Positions 1 to 8,045 of a DNA stretch of 64,000 nucleotides are shown here, piece by piece. Within the stretch, counting starts at the first letter, position 1. Each line of letters starts with the position of its first letter. The notes beneath the pieces were generated by a model that was given only the letters and a program-made list of their open reading frames with translations, searched no databases and was not told the DNA's origin. The stretch lies in assembly GCA_050247155.1 (NCBI GenBank), contig JBFWUS010000019.1, positions 9,897-73,896 on the forward strand, read 5' to 3'. Source of the DNA: Mesorhizobium_G sp050247155 (GTDB taxonomy: Bacteria; Pseudomonadota; Alphaproteobacteria; Rhizobiales; Rhizobiaceae). A program made the translations under genes and the position numbers.

Positions 1-420
1 GAACGGGCTGCCGTTCGAAGACACCCACCGGAATTTCCAGCCCATGCGCCGACGATAGCGCTCGATGTCTGCCAACGGTGCGCGTGAGACGGCGACCATG
101 GTGACGTCATGATGGGCCAGATGCAAATTCATGCCGTCGGTATGATCGGCCATGTAGGAGCAGCTTGGGCAACCTTCCTTCCATCCCGGTGCGAACATGA
201 AGTGCTGCACCAGGAGTTGCGACCGACCATCGAAGAGGTCGGCCAGCGTGCGCGGTCCATCGAGCGTGTCGAACACGTATTCCTTGTCAATCCGTACCCA
301 TGGCAGCGCCAGCCGTTTCTGGGTGACCTGGTCGCGAAGATGAGTGGCTTCCTTTTCAGCCTTAAGCAGGGTCCGGCGGGCGGTCAGCCACACATCGTGT
401 GAAACAACAGCGTGTTGCAT
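1..420 (-). CDS. DUF899 family thioredoxin-like protein (3' end cut off by window edge)
   Basis: Reading the minus strand from an ATG at 420 gives 140 codons that stay open to the window edge, so the C-terminus is missing. The visible part starts MQHAVVSHDVWLTARRTLL and contains RIDKEYVFDTLDG, LADLFDGRSQLLVQHFMF, a CPSCSYMADH segment and RAPLADIERYRRRMGW. These match the DUF899 family, a predicted thioredoxin-fold group with a Cys-Pro-x-Cys-like site; its substrate is unknown. The gene starts 2 bases after the stop of the small membrane-protein gene upstream, so the two are probably co-transcribed. Confidence 0.85.
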   Translation of the reverse strand, partial: MQHAVVSHDVWLTARRTLLKAEKEATHLRDQVTQKRLALPWVRIDKEYVFDTLDGPRTLADLFDGRSQLLVQHFMFAPGWKEGCPSCSYMADHTDGMNLHLAHHDVTMVAVSRAPLADIERYRRRMGWKFRWVSSNGSPF

Positions 421-422
421 TG

Positions 423-710
423 TCAGTCTCCTTCAGTTTGGGTGATGGCGCGATGCGGTGCGCGCCGACGGGAAAGGAATTGCAGCCATGGCGACAGGTG
501 AAAAAGGCTCATCAACAGGTACATCAAGGCCATCTCGTTGATCGGCATTGGCGGAGAGACGACGGCGCACGTGGCCATGCCCGCCGAGCTGACGGCGGAA
601 ACTCCAGCCATGACGGCAAAGGTAGGGCTAGCCGCGAATTTGAGCCGGCCAACCACCTCCGGCGGTATGGGCAACGCATCGCCGCTTTCTCTGGTTGCAA
701 GCTTCGTCAT
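423..710 (-). CDS. Small hypothetical membrane protein, first gene of a pair with the DUF899 gene
   Basis: A 95-aa reading frame on the minus strand. It has a polar N-terminus (MTKLATRESGDALPIP), a hydrophobic Ala/Val/Met-rich stretch at about residues 29-50, a second at about 57-78 (MALMYLLMSLF), and a basic tail. This fits two membrane-spanning helices. I do not recognise a family. Only 2 bases separate its stop from the DUF899 start, so translational coupling is likely and this gene would lead the transcript. Function is unknown; a role linked to the thioredoxin-like partner is inference. Confidence 0.6.
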   Translation of the reverse strand: MTKLATRESGDALPIPPEVVGRLKFAASPTFAVMAGVSAVSSAGMATCAVVSPPMPINEMALMYLLMSLFHLSPWLQFLSRRRAPHRAITQTEGD

Positions 711-808
711 GTCTGATCCTCCGTCGATACCGTTTTCAAGGATCGCGATGGCCGGACGCTACCTTGGCCGGAGGATCGAATGGGAGTTACAAATGTGACG
801 GGATTCTT
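711..808. promoter_or_regulatory. Divergent promoter region with a split 9-bp inverted repeat
   Basis: This 98-bp gap separates the leftward membrane-protein/DUF899 pair from the rightward HTH regulator. It holds GATCCTCCG at 715-723 and its exact reverse complement CGGAGGATC at 769-777. The centres are about 54 bp apart, roughly five helical turns. A repeat placed this way between a regulator and a divergent operon is a reasonable operator candidate; binding is inference. No convincing -35/-10 pair was assigned. Confidence 0.35.
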
Positions 809-2029
809 ATGGACGTCGTGATCGCCACTGCCGCGCGCGCCCTCGCGACCGGCGACCCGCTGGCGGCGTTGAAACGCGTAGCCTTGCGCGACGATGCCTC
901 GGCGCTCGCGGTGCGTGGCATAGCGATGGCGCAACTCGGTGACCTCAAGCGTGCACGGCAGCTTCTGCGCAGCGCGGCACGATCCTTCGGTCTGAAAGAC
1001 GCAGCGGCCCGTGCACGCTGCGTGGTCGCCGAAGCTGAAATCGCACTTGTTTCGCGCGACCTGGGCCTGCCGTCACAAGCGCTCATGAGAGCACGGGCGA
1101 CGCTTGCGACATCCGGAGACCGAACGAACGCGGCCTATGCCGGCTATCTCGAAGCGCGACGCCTTCTTCTGATCGGCCGCCTCGACGACGCCGAAGCGGT
1201 GTTGGATGAGGTCGATGTTGGCGCTTTGCCGCGCGTTTCACGCGTTGGGCGTGAATTGGTGCTGGCGGGCATCGCTATGCGGCGCATCAAGGCCGGGCCG
1301 GCGCGCGGTGCCCTGGAACGGGCAAAGGAGATGGCGGCGACGGTGCGCATTCCAGCGCTTTCTGCCGAGGTTGACCACGCAAGGCGAGCGTTCGACGCGC
1401 CCGCCGCGCGCTTTGTCTCTCGGACTGCCAACCGATTGCTCGGCCTTGCTGACGTTGAAAGTTTGCTCGCGTCGAACACACTTATCGTGGATGCCTGCCG
1501 CAATGCCTTGCGTGCGGGACCGATCGTCGTTTCTCTTGCAACGCGTCCGGTACTGATGGCCCTTGTGCGTGCGCTCGCAGAGGCTTGGCCGGACGATGTG
1601 TCGCGGGAAAGTCTTCTCAAACGTGCTTTCCGGGCGCGCCATGCCGACGAGTCTCATCGCGCACGACTGCGTGTCGAAATCGCCCGCCTGCGTGAGGCGA
1701 TCGAGCCGCTGGCCGCGTTGAATGCGACCGAGCGAGGTTTCGTTCTGCAACCTCAAACCGCGAGTGACGTTGCCGTGTTGGCGCCGCCAGTCGAAAGCAA
1801 TCATGCCGGCGTACTCGCCCTGCTGGGCGACGGCCAAGCTTGGTCAAGTTCCGCCTTGGCGTTGGCGCTGAGCGTGAGCCCGCGCACGGTCCAACGGGCG
1901 CTCGAAGAGCTGGCTCTCGAGCGCAAGGCCGAGCCATTTGGGCGGGGGAGGGCCTGTCGCTGGATCGCGTCCAGCGTGCCGGGATTCCCGACAAGTTTGT
2001 TACTCCCATCTGCGGAAATGCCGGCTTAG
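809..2029 (+). CDS. Winged-helix/HTH transcriptional regulator with helical N-terminal region
   Basis: A 406-aa protein when started at ATG 809. A longer frame opens at 695, but its first 38 residues run back through the divergent promoter and look non-coding. The N-terminal two thirds is Ala/Arg-rich and helical with TPR-like character (DPLAALKRVALRDD, AQLGDLKRARQLLRSAARS). The C-terminal third looks like a winged-helix region: VSRESLLKRAFRARHADESH, then an HTH-like SALALALSVSPRTVQRALEEL near residue 365. It is divergent from the DUF899 pair and 9 bases upstream of the propeller gene, so it probably controls one or both. The family assignment is only approximate. Confidence 0.7.
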   Translation: MDVVIATAARALATGDPLAALKRVALRDDASALAVRGIAMAQLGDLKRARQLLRSAARSFGLKDAAARARCVVAEAEIALVSRDLGLPSQALMRARATLATSGDRTNAAYAGYLEARRLLLIGRLDDAEAVLDEVDVGALPRVSRVGRELVLAGIAMRRIKAGPARGALERAKEMAATVRIPALSAEVDHARRAFDAPAARFVSRTANRLLGLADVESLLASNTLIVDACRNALRAGPIVVSLATRPVLMALVRALAEAWPDDVSRESLLKRAFRARHADESHRARLRVEIARLREAIEPLAALNATERGFVLQPQTASDVAVLAPPVESNHAGVLALLGDGQAWSSSALALALSVSPRTVQRALEELALERKAEPFGRGRACRWIASSVPGFPTSLLLPSAEMPA

Positions 2030-2038
2030 GGTGATAGC

Positions 2039-2683
2039 ATGAAACATGTGACGGCCGAGATCATCCGCGAATACGGGCCTTTTCCCGATGTCGTTGACGT
2101 GCACGGGGTTACATTCGACGGCAGACACGTCTGGTTCGCAAGCGGCGAAAAGCTGCACGCTCTTGATCCCGACAGTGGCGACGTCACGAGATCGCTTGAC
2201 ATCGCCGCCGATGCGGGCACTGCGTTCGACGGCAAATATTTGTATCAGGTGGCGGGCGGGACAATCCGCAAGATCGACCCTACGAGCGGTGAGGTGATGG
2301 CGGTCATCCCGGCGCCCGGAGGGGGCGGTGACTCAGGGTTGGCCTGGGCAGAGGGTTTGCTGTGGGTCGGCCAGCATCGCGGCCGCAAGATCTATCAGGT
2401 CGATCCCGAGACGGGGGAAGTGCTGCGCGCGATAGAGACCGACAGATTTGTTACTGGCGTCACTTGGGTCGACGGAGAGCTTTGGCACGGCACATGGGAC
2501 GAAAATGGAAGCGATCTGCGCCACATTGACCCCGAAACCGGTGCGGTGCTCGAGCGCGTGGATATGCCGCCCGGAACCGGCGTTTCAGGGCTCGAATCCG
2601 ATAGCCGCGATCGCTTTTTCTGCGGTGGCGGAAACAGCGGAAAAGTGCGGGCCATTCGTCGGCCCAGGCGCTATCCGAAGTGA
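2039..2683 (+). CDS. Beta-propeller protein of the glutaminyl-cyclotransferase/YncE-like type
   Basis: This 214-aa protein is built of repeated propeller blades: VHGVTFDGRHVWFASGEKLH, ALDPDSGDV, KIDPTSGEV, QVDPETGEVLRAIETD and HIDPETGAVLERVD. The DP(D/E)(S/T)G(D/E)V signature recurs about four times at 40-45 residue spacing. This is typical of glutamine-cyclotransferase-like and PQQ-like propellers. There is no signal peptide, so it should be cytoplasmic. It lies 9 bases after the HTH regulator and is probably co-transcribed. Enzymatic activity cannot be claimed; it may be a binding or sensing propeller. Confidence 0.75.
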   Translation: MKHVTAEIIREYGPFPDVVDVHGVTFDGRHVWFASGEKLHALDPDSGDVTRSLDIAADAGTAFDGKYLYQVAGGTIRKIDPTSGEVMAVIPAPGGGGDSGLAWAEGLLWVGQHRGRKIYQVDPETGEVLRAIETDRFVTGVTWVDGELWHGTWDENGSDLRHIDPETGAVLERVDMPPGTGVSGLESDSRDRFFCGGGNSGKVRAIRRPRRYPK

Positions 2684-2722
2684 AGGTGGACTATCAGCGT
2701 CACGCGCCGTTTTCTGATCAGC

Positions 2723-3094
2723 CTATGCTGCCGCAGCCAGGCTGTTCTCGATCTTGCCCAATAGCCGCACCAGGTCCACCGGTTTGGTGTCGAAATCGCA
2801 GCAGCCCGCAGCCAAGCTCTTTTCTCGATCGGATTCGAAAGCGCTGGCGGTCAGCGCGATGATCGGAATGGCCGATGTTTCGGGGTCGGTCTTGATGCGG
2901 CGTGTCGTTTCCCAACCGTCCATCTCGCCAAGCCCGATATCCATGAGGATGACGTCGGGCCGCAACGACTTTGCCGCTGAAATGCCCGTCGGGCCGTCCT
3001 CGGCGAAGCGGATGCTGTAGCCGCGACGTTCCAGCCTGCGCCCCAGCACGTCTCTGTTGATAGGGTTGTCTTCCACGATCAGAACCATTGTCAT
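2723..3094 (-). CDS. Single-domain response regulator (CheY/DivK-like receiver)
   Basis: A 123-aa stand-alone receiver domain. The N-terminus VLIVEDNPINRDVL holds the acidic pair, the phospho-acceptor Asp lies in DVILMDIGLGEMDGW, the switch Thr in IIALTASAF, and the conserved Lys in FDTKPVDLV. There is no output domain, so it would act through protein contacts, as DivK and CheY do. It follows the hybrid kinase gene on the same strand after an 18-bp gap, so the pair probably forms one transcript and a phosphorelay. Confidence 0.93.
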   Translation of the reverse strand: MTMVLIVEDNPINRDVLGRRLERRGYSIRFAEDGPTGISAAKSLRPDVILMDIGLGEMDGWETTRRIKTDPETSAIPIIALTASAFESDREKSLAAGCCDFDTKPVDLVRLLGKIENSLAAAA

Positions 3095-3112
3095 CGTCAG
3101 TCTCCGGAATGA

Positions 3113-4984
3113 TCAGCCAACGGCGAGTTGCGGCGCCCGTTCGGCCGGTTGGCCGTTTCGGATCGATTGCAACACGGAAAGCAGTTTCCTGCTGTCGAGC
3201 GGCTTGGTTATGAGCGCTGCGGCGCCGTTCTCGCGGGCGATTTCGGGGTCGTCCAGAACGCTCAGCATGACGACGGGAATGCGCGCCGTCGCCGGGTCCG
3301 ACTTGAGCGTGGCCAGCACATCCCAGCCGTTCAGTCCCGGCATGAGGATGTCGACGAAGATCGCGGCCGGGCGGATCGTCCGGGCTATCTGCAGAACGGA
3401 TTCTGGCGCATCGGTGGAGATTGGGCTGTAGCCTTCCTTGAGCAGCATACGCTCCGTCAGTTCGAGGAATCCTCGATCATCATCCACAAGCAGGATCTTC
3501 TCCTGCCGCGGCTGCACCGGCGTGGCCGACAATCCGGCGAAGCCTGCGCCTCGCGCCCGGTTGTCTGCAGTTGCCAACTGCACCATCTCGTCTTCGGCCT
3601 CGTTGTCCTGTTCGGTATGGGCAGGCAATTCGATGACGAAATTGGAGCCCTTGCCGGGTTCGCTTTCCAAGCTGATCGTGCCGCCCATCAGCCGGCACAA
3701 ATTCTGGCTGAGCGAAAGCCCCAGACCGGTGCCGCCGTATTTGGCGGCGATGGACGGATTGGCCTGCGAGAAATTTGAAAACAGGCTCGCCTGCTGCTCG
3801 CGGCTGATGCCGACGCCAGTGTCGGCGACTGACATCACCACCCAGTCGCCGTCGGCGCGGTGTTCCCGGCGCACCGACAGGGTGATGCGGCCGTTCTGGG
3901 TGAATTTCGAGGCATTGCTCAGGAGGTTGAAAATCGCTTGTCTCAGCTTGGTGGCATCTGTGCGGATGCTGCCGAGCGCCTCGCCGCGTTCCACGAGGAA
4001 CGCATTGGTGTTTTTGGCGGCGAGCGGTCTCGCGGTCGACTCGACTTCAGTCAGGAATTTGTCGAGGTTCAGGGGCTCGAGATTCAGTTCCATCTTGCCC
4101 GCCTCGATCTTGGAGATGTCCAGGATGTCGTTGACCATGGCGAGCAGATGTTTGCCGGCGGCGCTGATTTTCTGTAGGTCGGCGATCTGGCCTCCGCGGC
4201 CCTCGAGCTCGGCATCTTCAAGCAGGATCTCGCTATAGCCAAGCACGGCATTCAACGGGGTGCGCAATTCGTGGCTCATCTTGGCCAGGAAGTCGGACTT
4301 GGCGCCGTTGGCGCGCTCGGCCTCATCCTTGGCGACGGTCAGCATGGTCATGGTCTGCTGGTGCCGTTCGATTTCACGCAGCAGCTCCGACTGCGAATCG
4401 ACGACCCGCGAATAGTAGGCAGCCATCAGGAACACATAGGTCGCGGCACAGAAGGCGGAGACCACGCCCACCTCGACCATGTTTTCGACCGGGATGTGAA
4501 CCGGAAAACTGTTCTTGGTCAGAAACGCCGCATAGAAGGCGGCGAGGCCGACAGCGATCTGGGCAAAGATGACGACCCGGATGCGGGTTCCCGACCCGAG
4601 ATAGAAGAACGCCAGCAGCGGCACCACAAGGAACCACATCAGGAACGGCGAACTGGCGCCGCCATAGTTGTAGGACCCCCACAGAATCGCCGAGCTGAGG
4701 TTGAAAACGGAAAGCAGCGCCAGCGTCACATACCGTTTGGGAAATAGTTTCAGGGCGAGTGGAAACAGCCAGAATGCGGCGATCTGGGCTGCCAGAATCG
4801 GCACGTGCGGCCAGGGTTGCGGATCGGAAAGAGCCAGAAAGATCGGTATCGGCAGACCGATCACCGGTCCCAGAACATGGCTGATCAGGAACATCCTGAT
4901 CCTGCTGCGCAGTTGTGCGTCGCCACGGGCTTGCGCAGGGATAAACCAATCGATGAACGTTTCGAACTTCTGGAGAAGTGGCAT
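3113..4984 (-). CDS. Membrane hybrid histidine kinase with C-terminal receiver
   Basis: A 623-aa sensor kinase. Residues about 30-195 form six or so membrane helices (MFLISHVLGPVIGLPIPIFL, then several more) with no large periplasmic domain. A coiled linker leads to the HisKA dimerisation domain with His238 in KMSHELRTPLN. The HATPase domain follows, with DTGVGIS and the GGTGLGLSLS lid. A receiver occupies about residues 495-615 (ILLVDDDRGF, Asp in FVDILMPGLNGW, Lys in ITKPLDS). The stand-alone receiver gene lies just downstream. The stimulus is unknown; the membrane-embedded sensor suggests a membrane or small hydrophobic signal. Confidence 0.93.
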   Translation of the reverse strand: MPLLQKFETFIDWFIPAQARGDAQLRSRIRMFLISHVLGPVIGLPIPIFLALSDPQPWPHVPILAAQIAAFWLFPLALKLFPKRYVTLALLSVFNLSSAILWGSYNYGGASSPFLMWFLVVPLLAFFYLGSGTRIRVVIFAQIAVGLAAFYAAFLTKNSFPVHIPVENMVEVGVVSAFCAATYVFLMAAYYSRVVDSQSELLREIERHQQTMTMLTVAKDEAERANGAKSDFLAKMSHELRTPLNAVLGYSEILLEDAELEGRGGQIADLQKISAAGKHLLAMVNDILDISKIEAGKMELNLEPLNLDKFLTEVESTARPLAAKNTNAFLVERGEALGSIRTDATKLRQAIFNLLSNASKFTQNGRITLSVRREHRADGDWVVMSVADTGVGISREQQASLFSNFSQANPSIAAKYGGTGLGLSLSQNLCRLMGGTISLESEPGKGSNFVIELPAHTEQDNEAEDEMVQLATADNRARGAGFAGLSATPVQPRQEKILLVDDDRGFLELTERMLLKEGYSPISTDAPESVLQIARTIRPAAIFVDILMPGLNGWDVLATLKSDPATARIPVVMLSVLDDPEIARENGAAALITKPLDSRKLLSVLQSIRNGQPAERAPQLAVG

Positions 4985-5143
4985 CGGTGTCCCTGGCGTC
5001 GTGACGAAATCGACGGATTTTGCACGCCAGGGTTTGAAAAGTCGTAAATCAAGCGCGAGGGCCTGCCTCTTAATCAGTTGTAAACCATAGATGCCTAATG
5101 TCCTTGACAGGATTTTCTGCGAACCAGGTCACGGATTTTGGTC

Positions 5144-5734
5144 ATGCGTCGAATGCTGGTCGGTGCCACTTTGCTCGGGTTCCTCACCATTCCGGCATTC
5201 GCTGCCGACCCCACAGTCATTGCAGCCGACACCGTCGATCCGGCGAGATTTGGTTGGGACGGCGCGTATGCCGGTCTTTCGATTGGTTATGCCTGGCTCA
5301 AGGACACCGACGACGCCTTCAACCCGCCTCTGGAAGACCAGGGCGACGACTGGAATGTCGGTGGCCATGCCGGCTACCTCATGCAGTTCGGCGGGCTTGT
5401 CGTTGGCGCGGAAGTCGAGGCAACGCGCCTCGACATCAAATACGAAAACTTCAACTTCATCACGGTGGAGAATTCCTACGCGCTCAAGGGGCGGGCAGGC
5501 TATGCGATCGATCGTTTTCTCCTCAGCGGCCATGCTGGCGGCGTCTATGCGACCACCAATTTCATGGGCCTGAAGGATTGGGGTTGGACCGCCGGTGCCG
5601 GGCTCGACTATGCCTTCACCGACAACATTACGGTCGGCGCACAGTACAGCCATTTCGCCTTCGACGATTTTGATGGCACGTTGATCGATGCCAAGGTCGA
5701 TACGGTCAACGCACGTTTCGGATACAAATTCTGA
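5144..5734 (+). CDS. Omp25/RopB-type outer membrane beta-barrel protein
   Basis: About 196 aa from ATG 5144; a TTG at 5138 and an ATG at 5153 are alternatives. A signal peptide (MRRMLVGATLLGFLTIPAFA) ends at an Ala-x-Ala site before ADPTVIAADT. The mature part alternates aromatic and polar residues in strands (DGAYAGLSIGYAWLKD, GGHAGYLMQFGGLVVGAEVE, GWTAGAGLDYAFTDNITVG) and ends in Phe (VNARFGYKF), as expected for an eight-stranded barrel. It resembles the Omp25/Omp31/RopB proteins abundant in rhizobia and Brucella. It is monocistronic and divergent from the kinase operon. Confidence 0.88.
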   Translation: MRRMLVGATLLGFLTIPAFAADPTVIAADTVDPARFGWDGAYAGLSIGYAWLKDTDDAFNPPLEDQGDDWNVGGHAGYLMQFGGLVVGAEVEATRLDIKYENFNFITVENSYALKGRAGYAIDRFLLSGHAGGVYATTNFMGLKDWGWTAGAGLDYAFTDNITVGAQYSHFAFDDFDGTLIDAKVDTVNARFGYKF

Positions 5735-5843
5735 TAGGACGGAAGGGCGGAGAGCATTTGCTCGCCGGTCTGGCGGTCGCCCATGGACAAGGCCAGCCAT
5801 ACTCGGATAGCGTGCAACGCTTGCGGTGCGGACAAGCGGTGTG

Positions 5844-6791
5844 ATGGCGGTGGACAGCAGTAGGCTCGATGATGCGGCCCGTGCCGGCTGGCTTTATTAT
5901 GTCGCCGGCAACACCCAGGACCAGATTGCAACCAAGCTCGGCGTCTCGCGCCAATCGGCGCAGCGGCTGGTTTCGCTCGCGATGGCGGAGGGGCTGGTCA
6001 AGGTCCGCATCGACCACCCGATTGCGCAATGCCTGGCGTTGTCGCGCGACCTGACCGCCGCCTATGGCCTGAAATTCTGCGAGGTGACGCCGAGCGATCC
6101 GTCATCGGAGTCCACGACGCTCGGCGTGGCGCTGGCGACGGGTGCGGAACTGGAAAAATGGCTGCGCAAGCCTGAGCCCGGCATCATCGCCATGGGCACG
6201 GGGCGCACGCTCAAGGCTGCGGTCGAGTTGCTGCCGGCGATCGACTGCCCGCAGCACAAAGTGGTTTCGCTGACCGGCAATATCGCGCCAGACGGTTCGG
6301 CGGCGTTCTACAACGTCGTCTTCACCATGGCCGACAAGGTGCATTCGCGCTCGTTTCCGATGCCGCTGCCGGTCATCGCCTCCTCCGCCAAGGAGCGTGA
6401 GACACTGCATGGCCAGGCATTGATCAAGGCAACGCTGGCGCTTGCCGCCGATGCCGACGTCGCTTTCGTCGGCATCGGCGAGCTTGGGAGAGATGCGCCG
6501 CTGTTCGTCGATGGTTTTTTGGGCAAGGCCGAACTTGATGCGCTGCATGAAGCAGGGGCGGTCGGCGAGATCGTTGGCTGGGCGTTCGACGCCAAAGGCG
6601 CCCTTGTTGACGGCATCACCAACGACCGGGTGGCCAGCGCCCCACTGCCGGACCCGAGACGTTCGCTAGTGATCGCGGCGGCGATGGGAAAGCGCAAGCT
6701 GCCCGGCATCCGCGCGGCGATCGAGGGCCGTCTGGTCAACGGCCTGATCACCGATGAGGCGACGGCAACAGCCTTGCTGCGCGCCGCCTGA
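5844..6791 (+). CDS. SorC/DeoR-family sugar-binding transcriptional regulator
   Basis: 315 aa from ATG 5844; a GTG at 5826 would add six residues. The N-terminus has the SorC helix-turn-helix: AGWLYYVAGNTQDQIATKLG followed by VSRQSAQRLVSLA. The rest is the sugar-phosphate binding domain with ATGAELEKWL, IIAMGTGRTLKAAVELLP, DVAFVGIGELG and AAMGKRKLPGIRAAIEGR. SorC proteins bind phosphorylated sugars and control sugar or polyol operons, and polyol operons of the smoEFGK type often carry such a gene next to them. Here it lies about 5 kb upstream of smoE, behind unrelated genes, so it is the leading but unproven candidate regulator. Confidence 0.88.
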   Translation: MAVDSSRLDDAARAGWLYYVAGNTQDQIATKLGVSRQSAQRLVSLAMAEGLVKVRIDHPIAQCLALSRDLTAAYGLKFCEVTPSDPSSESTTLGVALATGAELEKWLRKPEPGIIAMGTGRTLKAAVELLPAIDCPQHKVVSLTGNIAPDGSAAFYNVVFTMADKVHSRSFPMPLPVIASSAKERETLHGQALIKATLALAADADVAFVGIGELGRDAPLFVDGFLGKAELDALHEAGAVGEIVGWAFDAKGALVDGITNDRVASAPLPDPRRSLVIAAAMGKRKLPGIRAAIEGRLVNGLITDEATATALLRAA

Positions 6792-6800
6792 ACGGTCCAC

Positions 6801-6983
6801 TTAGCGAATTGAACCCGAAGGTTCCTTGCCATCCAGAAAGCCGATATCGCGCTTGAGGTGATCGGGCAGGTCACGGACATCCAAATAGGCGCGATGGCGC
6901 GGCTGCTGGCTGAACAGCCGGTCGAAGAGATGCGCGATCGTCGACGCCGAGGATCGACGCAGAGCGTGAGCCGAGAAAGTCAT
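6801..6983 (-). CDS. DUF1127 family small protein
   Basis: A 60-aa protein. The frame opens at 6998, but that ATG is part of the ribosome-binding region: AAGGAGAT lies just upstream of the ATG at 6983, so MTFSAHALRR is the better start. The C-terminus LDVRDLPDHLKRDIGFLDG matches the DUF1127 signature (Leu-Pro/Ser-Asp-His-Leu-x-Arg-Asp-Ile-Gly). Some members of this family bind RNA or modulate phosphate and carbon metabolism in alphaproteobacteria. It is divergent from a GcvA-like LysR gene, which probably regulates it. Confidence 0.82.
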   Translation of the reverse strand: MTFSAHALRRSSASTIAHLFDRLFSQQPRHRAYLDVRDLPDHLKRDIGFLDGKEPSGSIR

Positions 6984-7095
6984 GACCATCTCCTTCATTG
7001 GTTAAGGCCAGTTGATTGCTTGACCCTTGATATCGCCGTTCCAGCCCTTAATTTCCAATCGAACGTCGATCATCATTCATAAGGCAGCTTTATCT

Positions 7096-7989
7096 ATGCA
7101 GCTTCCTCCACTCGCCGCCGTCCGTGTGTTTGAGGCCGCCGCGCGGCTCGGCAATTTCACCAAGGCCGCCGAAGAACTCGGGATGACGCAGGCGGCTGTC
7201 AGCTATCAGATCAAGGTGCTGGAGGAACGTGTCGGCGCGCCCCTTTTCCTGCGCCGGCCGCGCCAGGTGGCCTTGACCGAGATCGGCAAACGGCTGGCGC
7301 CGAAAATGTCGGAGGCTTTCGCCATCATCGCCGAAGCCTATGCTAGCGCGCGAACGGGTGTGCAGGAGACGTTAAACATCACCACGATGCTGACGTTCGC
7401 ATCGCATTGGCTGGCTAAACACATCGGCGCTTTTCAAATAGCCAACCCGTTGATCGCCGTGCGCGTCGACACCAATTCCGACTTGGTCGATTTCACTCGG
7501 GAAGAGTTCGACATCGGCATTCGCTCTGGCAGAGGCGGTTGGCCGGGCGTAGTGGCGCACAAGCTCTTCAACGACGGTTTTGCACCGATGCTGACCCGCA
7601 AGCTTGCCGACAGTATTGGCGGCATTCATGAACCGGCCGATCTGCTGAAGCTGCCGCTCCTCGATCCCAGCGATCCGTGGTGGGTGCAGTGGTTCGCCGA
7701 GATGGGCGTCCACAATCTCGATCTGAAAAGTCGGCCGAACGTTCGCCTGGGTTCGCAGGCCTTTGAGGCGAACGCCGCCATGGCCGGCAATGGCGTCGCC
7801 ATCCTGACGCGCGCTTTCTTTACCCAGGAACTTGCTGATGGCCGACTGATCCAACCGTTCGATCATGTCGGCGACGACGGCCAGGCATTCTGGCTCGCCT
7901 ACCACGAAACACGGCGCAACGTGCCCAAGATCAAGGCGTTTCGCGATTGGATCCTGCCGACGGTGGAGAGAACAACGGGAGCAACGTGA
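7096..7989 (+). CDS. LysR-family transcriptional regulator (GcvA-like)
   Basis: 297 aa from ATG 7096 (MQLPPLAAVRVFEAAARLG). An in-frame extension back to 7027 is unlikely. The N-terminal HTH is clear: NFTKAAEELGMTQAAVSYQI and KVLEERVGAPLFLRRPRQVAL. The effector domain has LTFASHWLAKHIGAFQIANP and DIGIRSGRGGWPGVVAHKLF, which places it in the GcvA-like subgroup. It is divergent from the DUF1127 gene across 112 bp; LysR proteins usually control the divergent neighbour and themselves. The effector is unknown. Confidence 0.92.
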   Translation: MQLPPLAAVRVFEAAARLGNFTKAAEELGMTQAAVSYQIKVLEERVGAPLFLRRPRQVALTEIGKRLAPKMSEAFAIIAEAYASARTGVQETLNITTMLTFASHWLAKHIGAFQIANPLIAVRVDTNSDLVDFTREEFDIGIRSGRGGWPGVVAHKLFNDGFAPMLTRKLADSIGGIHEPADLLKLPLLDPSDPWWVQWFAEMGVHNLDLKSRPNVRLGSQAFEANAAMAGNGVAILTRAFFTQELADGRLIQPFDHVGDDGQAFWLAYHETRRNVPKIKAFRDWILPTVERTTGAT

Positions 7990-8045
7990 GCTGGCTCAGC
8001 CGCATGCAACATCATCGTGGATCGATTGTGGAGCAGACCGTGAGG

